Positions 1 through 6,312 of a stretch of DNA of 29,424 bases are shown in pieces. Origin of the DNA: Bacillota bacterium. Lineage in GTDB: Bacteria; Bacillota; Clostridia; Clostridiales; Caloramatoraceae. The notes under the pieces were generated by a model. That model did no database searches and had not been told where the DNA came from. It saw only the letters and a program-made list of their open reading frames with translations. The stretch covers positions 1 through 29,424 of the forward strand of contig JAEWEN010000112.1 in the NCBI GenBank assembly GCA_023389275.1. Reading direction: 5' to 3'. The number at the start of each line of letters is the position of its first letter. The first letter of the stretch is position 1. Made by a program: the position numbers and the translations under genes.

Positions 1-287
1 TGATCTACAAGTAAAAGCTCTAATATAGTTTTTCTAGTTTCCCTTACTTTTTTACTATTTGTTAAAACAGATAGTCCATCCCAAACTGGAGTTGAACATG
101 CTGTATAAAGCTTTCCACTTTTAGCATCTTCAACTACACATATACGGCAATTAGCTTTTATACTTAGTCCTTTAAAATAACATAATGTAGGAATTTTTAT
201 TCCAAGCTGTTTAGCTGCATTTAAAATTGTATTACCTTTTTCAACAACTATTTCTTGTCCGTCTATATAAACTTTCTCCATTTTCAT
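1..287 (-). CDS. [FeFe]-hydrogenase / NuoG-like subunit, N-terminal fragment (partial)
   Basis: Only the first 95 or so codons are in the window; the rest lies beyond base 1. The visible part is a plant-type [2Fe-2S] ferredoxin domain with cysteines at residues 36, 47, 50 and 64 (C-x10-C-x2-C-x13-C). This domain begins the catalytic subunit of multimeric [FeFe] hydrogenases (HydA/HndD) and also NuoG-like or formate-dehydrogenase subunits. ATG at 287-285 is chosen because AGGAG lies 8 nt upstream; the ATG two codons later is too far from it. The gene follows NuoE- and NuoF-like genes by 33 nt, the usual HydC-HydB-HydA order. The hydrogenase H-cluster motifs would lie outside the window, so a formate dehydrogenase subunit cannot be excluded. 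Confidence 0.85.
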   Translation of the reverse strand, partial: MKMEKVYIDGQEIVVEKGNTILNAAKQLGIKIPTLCYFKGLSIKANCRICVVEDAKSGKLYTACSTPVWDGLSVLTNSKKVRETRKTILELLLVD

Positions 288-320
288 TTTATATTCTCCT
301 CCCTAAGATGTATAAATAAA

Positions 321-1565
321 TTAATTATTTACCTTCATCTCACTAGCTAGGTTTTTAAGTACAAATTCTATAGCTGTTGGAGCTGCTTTTCCAAGACCAC
401 AGAAAGATATATCTTTCATAACATTAATTAATCTATAAATATTATTAATATCTTCCTTAGTTGCAGATCCATTTTTAAATTTCTTTAAAATTCTTAATAT
501 TTGCTTATTTCCTTCTCTACATGGAGTACACTTTCCACATGATTCATGTAGGAAAAACTCATATACATGTTCTAAAAATTCTAAAGTATCTACTGTATCA
601 TCTACAACTAAAATAGATCCTGAACCTATGCTTATACCTATTTTTTTAAATGCGCTATAACAGTAAGGTGTATCTAAATGTTCTTCTGTAATTATAGCTC
701 CAGATGAACCTCCAACTTGAACAAACTTTAATTTATTTCCGTTTTCTATTCCTCCACCTATGTCATATATTATTTCTCTAAGAGTTATACCAAATGGAAC
801 CTCGTATACACCTCTGTTTACTAGATTACCACAAAGACATATCATTTTTGTTCCACCAGTTATTTCTGTACCAAAGCTTCTATACTTTTCTCCGCCTTCA
901 GCAATTATATAAGGAACTGCTGCAAATGTTTCAACATTATTAACAAGTGTTGGCATTTGATAAAGACCACATGCTTTTATAAACGGTGGTTTTATTCTTG
1001 GTCTTCCTGCTTTTCCTTCTGATGATTCTATTAAAGCTGAGTTTTCACCAACAACATATCCTCCAGCACCAGTTAAAACTTCTATATCAAAATCAAAACC
1101 TTTATTTAATATATTCTCACCAAGGTATCCAGCTTTTTTAGCATTTTCAATAGCCTTATTAACTATTTCTTGAGATTTCATATATTCCCCTCTAATATAT
1201 ATGTATCCCTTTTTAGATCCTAATATATATCCAGCTATTGTCATACCTTCTATTAACTTTAATGGGTCTTGATCAAAAATAACCTTATCTTTAAAAGTTC
1301 CAGGCTCTCCTTCATCTCCATTACAAACTATATATTTTTCATCTCCCTTAACATTTAAGGCTTGCTCCCACTTAAGCCCTGCTGGGTAAGCAGCTCCCCC
1401 TCTTCCTCTAAGGTCAGATTTTTTAATCTCTTCTATAGCATCTATAGCTCCCATTTCTATAGTTTTTTCTAGTCCTTTATAGCCACCACACTTTATATAT
1501 TCATCAATATCCCAAGGAGTTATTTTCCCACAGTTTGCTGTTATAATCTTTACTTCATTTAGCAT
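321..1565 (-). CDS. hydB: NADH dehydrogenase/hydrogenase flavoprotein subunit (NuoF/HydB-like)
   Basis: This is the FMN- and NADH-binding subunit that passes electrons between NAD(H) and the iron-sulfur chain of the complex. The 414-aa protein has the FMN/NAD glycine-rich loop GRGGAAYPAG (about residues 54-63), the CNGDEGEPGTFKD segment, and a [4Fe-4S] site with cysteines at 343, 346, 349 and 389. It is a minimal NuoF: the N-terminal thioredoxin-like [2Fe-2S] domain and the C-terminal two-cluster ferredoxin domain found in long bifurcating HydB proteins (about 600 aa) are both absent. The segment GGYVVGENSALIES differs from the common GAYICGEETALLES form. It overlaps the end of the NuoE-like gene by 7 nt, and GGAGGG sits upstream of the ATG, so the two are translationally coupled. 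The family call is firm; the exact physiological complex is inferred. Confidence 0.93.
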   Translation of the reverse strand: MLNEVKIITANCGKITPWDIDEYIKCGGYKGLEKTIEMGAIDAIEEIKKSDLRGRGGAAYPAGLKWEQALNVKGDEKYIVCNGDEGEPGTFKDKVIFDQDPLKLIEGMTIAGYILGSKKGYIYIRGEYMKSQEIVNKAIENAKKAGYLGENILNKGFDFDIEVLTGAGGYVVGENSALIESSEGKAGRPRIKPPFIKACGLYQMPTLVNNVETFAAVPYIIAEGGEKYRSFGTEITGGTKMICLCGNLVNRGVYEVPFGITLREIIYDIGGGIENGNKLKFVQVGGSSGAIITEEHLDTPYCYSAFKKIGISIGSGSILVVDDTVDTLEFLEHVYEFFLHESCGKCTPCREGNKQILRILKKFKNGSATKEDINNIYRLINVMKDISFCGLGKAAPTAIEFVLKNLASEMKVNN

Positions 1566-2044
1566 ATCTTTCCCTCCCTGTAAGAAGTTATAATATCTAT
1601 TAATTTTTCTTTAGTTAAATTTCCATAAACTTCTTTGCCTATTTTTATAGCAGGGGATATATCACATGCTCCTATACAGCTTACAGTTTCAACTGAGAAT
1701 AGATTATCCTTAGTTATTTCTCCTGGCTTTATACCTAGTATTTCTTCTAAGTAATCTACAATTTTTTTAGATCCTTTTACAAAGCATGGACCACTTTTAC
1801 AAACTTCTATAACATACTTTCCCCTTGGTACTTGACTGAACATTGAATAAAATGTGATTACTTCATAAACTTCAGCTAATGTTATATTCATTCCATTAGC
1901 AACTTCTCTAGCAGATTCTTGAGATATGTAATTTCTGCCACTTTCTTCTTGAATTTCATGAAGCATAAAGATAAGTTTTTGTCTTGAGTAGTTATATTTT
2001 TCTAGAATCTTTTGTACATTAACTACTTTAGCGTTTTGTTCCAT
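1559..2044 (-). CDS. hydC: NuoE/HydC-like thioredoxin-fold [2Fe-2S] subunit
   Basis: This is the small electron-transfer subunit that partners NuoF in NADH-linked hydrogenases and complex I. At 161 aa it has the family's N-terminal helical region and then a thioredoxin-like [2Fe-2S] domain with cysteines at residues 82, 87, 123 and 127 (C-x4-C and C-x3-C). I place the start at the ATG 2044-2042, which has GGTGGAG six bases upstream; a GTG four codons earlier (2056) is in frame but lacks a good ribosome binding site. It is the first gene of the operon, preceded by a 343-nt AT-rich regulatory region, and its stop overlaps the start of the NuoF-like gene. Confidence 0.92.
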   Translation of the reverse strand: MEQNAKVVNVQKILEKYNYSRQKLIFMLHEIQEESGRNYISQESAREVANGMNITLAEVYEVITFYSMFSQVPRGKYVIEVCKSGPCFVKGSKKIVDYLEEILGIKPGEITKDNLFSVETVSCIGACDISPAIKIGKEVYGNLTKEKLIDIITSYREGKIC

Positions 2045-2118
2045 ATACTTCTCCACCTAATCCTTTGTATTTTTAAACCTATAAACTTATAAAAATTATA
2101 AATTATTGTTCATTTTCA

Positions 2119-2146
2119 ATTATAAAATATAAAGTATATGTAACAA
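2119..2146 (-). promoter_or_regulatory. Candidate sigma-A promoter for hydC-hydB-hydA
   Basis: Reading the minus strand, TTGTTA (2146-2141) and TATAAT (2124-2119) are separated by 16 nt. It is the best match to the consensus in the leader and lies just downstream of the Rex-like site. Confidence 0.55.
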
Positions 2147-2149
2147 TAT

Positions 2150-2167
2150 GTGTTATATTTTTAACAA
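2150..2167. promoter_or_regulatory. Rex-like redox operator
   Basis: On the minus strand the 18-mer TTGTTAAAAATATAACAC matches 12 of 14 fixed positions of the clostridial Rex pattern TTGTTAA-N4-TTAACAA as I remember it. It lies directly upstream of the predicted -35 of an NADH-linked operon, which is a plausible target of an NADH/NAD sensor. In such AT-rich DNA a chance match is possible. Confidence 0.4.
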
Positions 2168-2327
2168 TTTTATAATTATTTTTTATTTGTGATAATATTA
2201 TATATTTGTAAATAGTCTTAAACTATTAATAAATCTAACTTTATTTGATATTTCTATGATAATTATATGAATTTGTGCTTTTTTAAATATGTATTTTTGT
2301 TACTTTTTTATAAATTTTCACACTTTA

Positions 2328-2373
2328 TTAAAAAAACAAAAAAGAAGCTAAAATATAAATATTTTAACTTCTT
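2328..2373 (-). terminator. Rho-independent terminator of cysK
   Basis: Two 13-nt arms (2343-2355 and 2360-2372) pair fully on the minus strand using one G-U pair and are followed by a long T-rich run (2342 downward). On the plus strand the same position is a C-A mismatch, so the hairpin is built for minus-strand transcripts. Confidence 0.85.
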
Positions 2374-2387
2374 TTCTATCTTTATAA

Positions 2388-3323
2388 TTAATCCTGTTTA
2401 AATAAGTCTGTAGATAAATATCTTTCACCTGTATCAGGAAGTATTACAACTATATTTTTATCTTTATTTTCTTCCCTTTTTCCTATTTCCTTAGCTGCAA
2501 AAAGTGCTGCCCCTGATGAAATACCAACTAAAACACCTTCTGTTTTTCCAAAATCTCTAGCCGCTTCAAAAGCTTCTTCATTTTTAACTTTAAATATTTC
2601 GTCTATTACATCTGTGTTTATAACCTTAGGTACAAAACCAGCTCCTATACCTTGGATTTTATGAGGTGATGGATCTCCTCCTGATAAAACTGGAGAATCA
2701 AAAGGCTCTACTGCAACTATTTTTACATCTCCTAGCTTTTGTTTTAACACTTCACCAACACCTGTAACAGTTCCACCTGTTCCAACTCCTGCAACTACTA
2801 TATCAACTTTTCCATCAGTATCTCTTATAATTTCCTCAGCTGTAGTTTTTCTATGAATTTCTGGATTAGCTAAGTTTTCAAATTGTGCAAGTATTACTGA
2901 CTTCTCTGTAATTGCATTTAATTCTTCAGCTTTAGCAATTGCACCTTTCATTCCTTTTTTTCCTTCTGTTAATACTATTTCAGCACCTAATGCCTTTAAA
3001 AGATTACGTCTTTCAACGCTCATAGTATCTGGCATAGTTAAAACTATTTTATATCCTTTAGCTGCTGCTATAGAAGCAAGTGCTATTCCTGTATTTCCAC
3101 TAGTAGCCTCTATAATAGTACTTCCTTCAACTAAAATTCCTTTTTCCTCAGCATCTTTAACCATAGCATAAGCTATTCTATCTTTTACACTTCCTGCTGG
3201 ATTAAAATACTCAAGCTTTGCAAATACATTAGATACTATGCTATTTGCTTTTTTATATCTCTCTACCTCTAAAAGTGGTGTGTTTCCTATTAAGTCTACA
3301 AAATTTTTAAATATGTTTGACAT
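2388..3323 (-). CDS. cysK: Cysteine synthase (O-acetylserine sulfhydrylase)
   Basis: This PLP enzyme makes L-cysteine from O-acetylserine and sulfide. At 311 aa it has the family's usual length and motifs: the PLP lysine in NPAGSVKDR near residue 44, the substrate loop TSGNTG, and the phosphate-binding GVGTGGTVTG. There is no extra CBS or heme domain, so it is a CysK-type enzyme rather than a long cystathionine beta-synthase, although short MccA-like activity cannot be excluded. The ATG is preceded by AGGAGGG. It is the last gene of metI-metC-cysK, 40 nt after metC, and ends in a strong terminator. The grouping suggests sulfide is fixed into cysteine, which then feeds methionine synthesis through the two upstream enzymes. 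Confidence 0.93.
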   Translation of the reverse strand: MSNIFKNFVDLIGNTPLLEVERYKKANSIVSNVFAKLEYFNPAGSVKDRIAYAMVKDAEEKGILVEGSTIIEATSGNTGIALASIAAAKGYKIVLTMPDTMSVERRNLLKALGAEIVLTEGKKGMKGAIAKAEELNAITEKSVILAQFENLANPEIHRKTTAEEIIRDTDGKVDIVVAGVGTGGTVTGVGEVLKQKLGDVKIVAVEPFDSPVLSGGDPSPHKIQGIGAGFVPKVINTDVIDEIFKVKNEEAFEAARDFGKTEGVLVGISSGAALFAAKEIGKREENKDKNIVVILPDTGERYLSTDLFKQD

Positions 3324-3363
3324 TACTATCCCTCCTATATTCCTATGTTAACTAGGGATTACC

Positions 3364-4497
3364 CTATATTAACGCATTATTTATATCTTTTAATAGGTCA
3401 TCTATATCTTCGAGACCTAAAGACACTCTAATTAAACTATCTTTTATTCCTCTTTTTTCTCTTTCTTCTTTTGCCATAGCACTATGTGACATTTTAGCTG
3501 GATAAGAAACTATAGTCTCTACTCCTCCAAGACTTACGGCTACAGCAGCATACTTTATATTATCCATAAAATATTTAGCAGATTTATAATCCTTTGTTTC
3601 AAATGATAAAACTGCACCAGGTCCAAAGCTTTGTGATATATGAACATCATACCCTTCATGTGACTTAAGTCCTGGATAATATACTTTTTCAACTTTTTCA
3701 TGAGATTCTAAAAACTCTGCTATCTTTTGAGCATTTTGTTGCTGAATATCAAGTCTTGCTTTTAAAGTTTTTATACCTCTAAGTGTAAGCCATGAATCTT
3801 GTGGTCCAAGTATTGAACCAAATCCATTTTGTATATAGTATATTCTCTTTGAAAGATCTTCACTATTTGTAATAGCAAAACCAGCAACAACATCACTATG
3901 TCCTGCTAAAAATTTTGTTCCACTATGCCAAACTATATCTATACCAATGTCTAGTGGTCTTTGAAGATATGGTGACATAAATGTGTTATCAACTATTGTT
4001 ATTATATTATTTTCTTTAGCTATTTTTACAGCACCTTTAAGGTCTGTAATCTTAAGTAGTGGATTAGATGGAGTTTCTAAAAACATTGCCTTTGTATTAG
4101 GCTTTATAGCATTTTCTATATTTTTAACATCTCCTGCATCTACAAATGTAAACTCTAATCCAAATCTATTAAATATAGATGTTGCAAGTCTATATGTTCC
4201 ACCATATAAATCATCTGCAAGAATTATATGATCTCCCATAGAGAATATAGAAAGTATAGCTGATGCTGCTGCCATTCCTGATGAAAATGCAAATCCATAC
4301 TTTCCACCTTCAAGTTCTGCAACTGTATTTTCAAGTGCTCTTCTTGTAGGGTTTTCACATCTTGAATAAGTATACTCCCCCATATTTTCTATATCATTTT
4401 GATGATATGTTGACACCTGATATATAGGTACACTAAGAGCACCTGTTGTTTTATCTATATTATCCTTTGTATGTAATATTTTTGTTCCAAACTTCAT
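3364..4497 (-). CDS. metC: Cystathionine beta-lyase-type PLP enzyme
   Basis: This is a 377-aa Cys/Met-metabolism PLP enzyme. The likely reaction is cystathionine to homocysteine, pyruvate and ammonia. The PLP lysine is in HSGTKFLAGHSD. The C-terminal segment SYPAKMSHSAM-KEER-KRGI resembles the MetC group of Bacillus more than gamma-lyases (MccB), which I remember as having a VPA-T/S-H form. That assignment within the family is inference; homocysteine or cystathionine gamma-lyase remains possible. The ATG has AGGAAGTGAT upstream. It starts 17 nt after the metI stop, so the two are co-transcribed. Confidence 0.85.
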   Translation of the reverse strand: MKFGTKILHTKDNIDKTTGALSVPIYQVSTYHQNDIENMGEYTYSRCENPTRRALENTVAELEGGKYGFAFSSGMAAASAILSIFSMGDHIILADDLYGGTYRLATSIFNRFGLEFTFVDAGDVKNIENAIKPNTKAMFLETPSNPLLKITDLKGAVKIAKENNIITIVDNTFMSPYLQRPLDIGIDIVWHSGTKFLAGHSDVVAGFAITNSEDLSKRIYYIQNGFGSILGPQDSWLTLRGIKTLKARLDIQQQNAQKIAEFLESHEKVEKVYYPGLKSHEGYDVHISQSFGPGAVLSFETKDYKSAKYFMDNIKYAAVAVSLGGVETIVSYPAKMSHSAMAKEEREKRGIKDSLIRVSLGLEDIDDLLKDINNALI

Positions 4498-4514
4498 TTC
4501 ATCACTTCCTTAAA

Positions 4515-5663
4515 TTAACCTAAAGCTAGGCTTAAATCTCTTATAATATCATCTGCACTTTCAATTCCTACAGATAATCTTAATAGTTTGTCTGTAACTC
4601 CTATAGAGTTTCTAATCTCCTCTGGTATATCTCCATGTGTTTGAACTGCTGGATAAGTTATTAATGTTTCTACTCCACCTAAACTTTCAGCAAACATAAT
4701 AAGCTCTACTTTTTTCAAAACTCTCTCTACAATACTAACTTCCTTAACTGTAAAACTTATTACAGCACCAAATCCACTTGTTTGTTCTTTCATAATGTTA
4801 TAATGTGGGTGATCCTTATCCCCTGCATAATATACCTTGTCCACATTTTTATGTGACTTTAAAAACTCAACTATTTTCATAGCATTTTCTTGATGTTTTT
4901 CCATTCTAACTCCAAGAGTTTTTATACCTCTTATAGTAAGAAAAGAGTCAAATGGAGAAAGAACTGCACCTTCTGATTTTTGTATAAGTCTTAGCTGTTC
5001 TGCAATATCATCTCTATTTGTAACAATTAGACCTGCTAAAGTATCATTATGCCCTCCTAAATACTTAGTTGCACTATGAACTACAATATCAGCTCCAATC
5101 TCTAGTGGTCTTTGAAAATATGGAGTTAAAAATGTATTATCTATAATTAACGTTATATTTTTTCCTTTACATATTTCAGATACCTTTTTAATATCTGTAA
5201 CCTTCATCATAGGGTTTGTTGGAGTTTCTATTATTACACCTTTAGTGTTATCTTTTATTGCGTTTTCAAATTTTTTAATATCACTTGTATCTATATAATC
5301 AAATTCTATTCCATACTTTTTATAAATTTGCTCACATATTCTATATGTTCCACCATATAAGTCGTCAGATAAAATAATATGATCCTTTGGACCAAATAAT
5401 TTTATAAGAGTGCTTATAGCTGCCATTCCACATGAGAAAGCAAGTCCATGTTTTCCATTTTCAAGAGAAGCTATTGTTATTTCAAGCTGTTCTCTTGTTG
5501 GGTTTTGAAGTCTTGAATAATCGTATCCTGTTGATTCATTTAATGCAGGATGTCTAAATGTTGCACTTTGATATATAGGAGTTACTACAGCACCAGTTTT
5601 TTCATCAAACATATTCGCTCCATGTACAACTTTTGATTCTATATTTAAACAGTCATGATTCAA
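4515..5663 (-). CDS. metI: Cystathionine gamma-synthase / O-acetylhomoserine thiolyase-type enzyme
   Basis: This PLP enzyme of the Cys/Met family probably joins cysteine (or sulfide) to an activated homoserine. The PLP lysine is in HSATKYLGGHND. The C-terminal ESLGGVETLITYPAVQTHGDIPEE-type segment fits the MetI group, in contrast to the MSHSAM form of its neighbour, so the pair likely performs the two steps of forward transsulfuration. I place the start at TTG 5663-5661, which has AGAGGTGAT about 6 nt upstream, giving 382 aa. An in-frame TTG at 5696 would add 11 residues but has no ribosome binding site. It is the first gene of metI-metC-cysK and follows a promoter with two inverted-repeat operators. 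The leader is only about 105 nt and shows no S-box or T-box structure. Confidence 0.87.
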   Translation of the reverse strand: MNHDCLNIESKVVHGANMFDEKTGAVVTPIYQSATFRHPALNESTGYDYSRLQNPTREQLEITIASLENGKHGLAFSCGMAAISTLIKLFGPKDHIILSDDLYGGTYRICEQIYKKYGIEFDYIDTSDIKKFENAIKDNTKGVIIETPTNPMMKVTDIKKVSEICKGKNITLIIDNTFLTPYFQRPLEIGADIVVHSATKYLGGHNDTLAGLIVTNRDDIAEQLRLIQKSEGAVLSPFDSFLTIRGIKTLGVRMEKHQENAMKIVEFLKSHKNVDKVYYAGDKDHPHYNIMKEQTSGFGAVISFTVKEVSIVERVLKKVELIMFAESLGGVETLITYPAVQTHGDIPEEIRNSIGVTDKLLRLSVGIESADDIIRDLSLALG

Positions 5664-5712
5664 TACAATCACCTCTTTTTCATCTTTTTTCGTCAAATTT
5701 ATTTATTATTTT

Positions 5713-5731
5713 TCCTATATATTTAGTAGGT
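5713..5731. promoter_or_regulatory. Second copy of the sulfur-gene operator motif in the metI leader
   Basis: TCCTATATATTTAGTAGGT has the same CCTA-N9-TAGG layout as the main operator and the same TAGGTTTA right flank. Its start is 36 nt from the start of the main operator, inside the transcribed leader. It is an imperfect palindrome, so it is probably an auxiliary or weaker site. Confidence 0.55.
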
Positions 5732-5748
5732 TTATACTTTATTTTATT

Positions 5749-5767
5749 ACCTAGTAAATTACTAGGT
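5749..5767. promoter_or_regulatory. Main inverted-repeat operator of metI-metC-cysK
   Basis: ACCTAGTAAATTACTAGGT is a perfect 19-nt palindrome apart from its centre base (9-bp arms). It begins 8 nt downstream of the predicted -10, so it covers about +2 to +20, a classic repressor position. The same CCTA-N9-TAGG layout occurs at the same distance in front of the sulfate importer operon. Confidence 0.75.
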
Positions 5768-5775
5768 TTAGTAAG

Positions 5776-5804
5776 ATTTTACACTCTAATCCATATAATG
5801 TCAA
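5776..5804 (-). promoter_or_regulatory. Sigma-A promoter of metI-metC-cysK
   Basis: On the minus strand a perfect -35 TTGACA (5804-5799) and -10 TAAAAT (5781-5776) are separated by 17 nt. The expected transcription start is near 5769, right at the edge of the operator. Confidence 0.85.
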
Positions 5805-5824
5805 GAATATTTTTAAATAAATAA

Positions 5825-5862
5825 AATAAAAAATGCTATGATTTTTTCATAGCATTTTTTAA
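5825..5862 (-). terminator. Terminator of the 124-aa unknown gene
   Basis: Arms 5828-5841 and 5847-5860 form a perfect 14-bp stem with a 5-nt loop. On the minus strand the stem ends in T6 and a T-rich tail. It overlaps the stop codon of the gene and lies just upstream of the metI promoter, insulating the two. Confidence 0.85.
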
Positions 5863-6233
5863 AATGTAAGAAGCTTTTCAAGCTCCTCTGAAGTTATTTC
5901 AAGCTCATCAAAATTATTTTCTATGTTAACATTATAATTTTCTTTTAACATATCTAGAAACTCTATAATATAAGATGCTGAGGTTCTTTTTAAGTTTTCT
6001 TTACTTAAAATAAGTTCAAATTCATATGTACCTTTTTTAATATCCATTATTCCACCTGTTAGTGAATATAACTTTAAAAATTCCTGTAGCTTTTTACTTA
6101 ATTCATTTACTATATCCTCTTCTAAATAGAATATAGCTTTAACTTTAAAGCTTTCTTCTGTTTTTTCCCCACATATTTTAGTAACTTTTATTGTATCTAA
6201 ACAAGAGCTACTTTCCAAACTTTGTCTCTCCAA
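5859..6233 (-). CDS. Hypothetical protein, 124 aa
   Basis: I do not recognise this protein. It is soluble in appearance, acidic and lysine/glutamate-rich, with predicted alternating strands and helices and no membrane segment or signal peptide. Two cysteines lie near the N-terminus (about residues 11 and 21). The start is TTG at 6233, with AGGAGG 7 nt upstream. An ATG 4 nt earlier is in another frame and stops after nine codons. The gene sits 75 nt downstream of the glycerophosphodiesterase on the same strand, with no terminator between them, so co-transcription is likely, and it ends in its own strong terminator. Confidence 0.75.
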   Translation of the reverse strand: MERQSLESSSCLDTIKVTKICGEKTEESFKVKAIFYLEEDIVNELSKKLQEFLKLYSLTGGIMDIKKGTYEFELILSKENLKRTSASYIIEFLDMLKENYNVNIENNFDELEITSEELEKLLTF

Positions 6234-6312
6234 ACATATCCCTCCTGCCTACAGGTCATTTGTGTTTAGGTTTATCTATATTATTTTATCTAAAACTTAG
6301 CTTTATAGCAAG

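Larger units (their letters stand above)
2045..2387. other. Intergenic regulatory region between cysK and the hydrogenase-type operon
   Basis: This stretch has no credible gene. It holds the cysK terminator at its right end (2328-2373), then very AT-rich DNA, a Rex-like inverted repeat (2150-2167) and a promoter-like pair (2119-2146) for the minus-strand operon. The leader from that promoter to the start codon is about 70 nt and shows no strong hairpin. Confidence 0.7.

Noticed and set aside
3342..3356. CCTATGTTAACTAGG between metC and cysK as a further sulfur operator
   Set aside because: The half sites are separated by 7, not 9, bases and the sequence lies inside the operon near the cysK ribosome binding site, with no promoter nearby.
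5664..5768. S-box or T-box riboswitch in the metI leader
   Set aside because: The leader is too short and AT-rich; no GC stems, T-box sequence or terminator/antiterminator pair is visible.
5633..5824. 63-aa plus-strand open frame across the metI promoter
   Set aside because: It runs antisense to metI and through its promoter and operators, lacks a ribosome binding site and resembles no family.
6248..6270. CCTA and TAGGTTTA half sites upstream of the 124-aa gene
   Set aside because: The half sites are 15 bases apart, which does not fit the CCTA-N9-TAGG layout.
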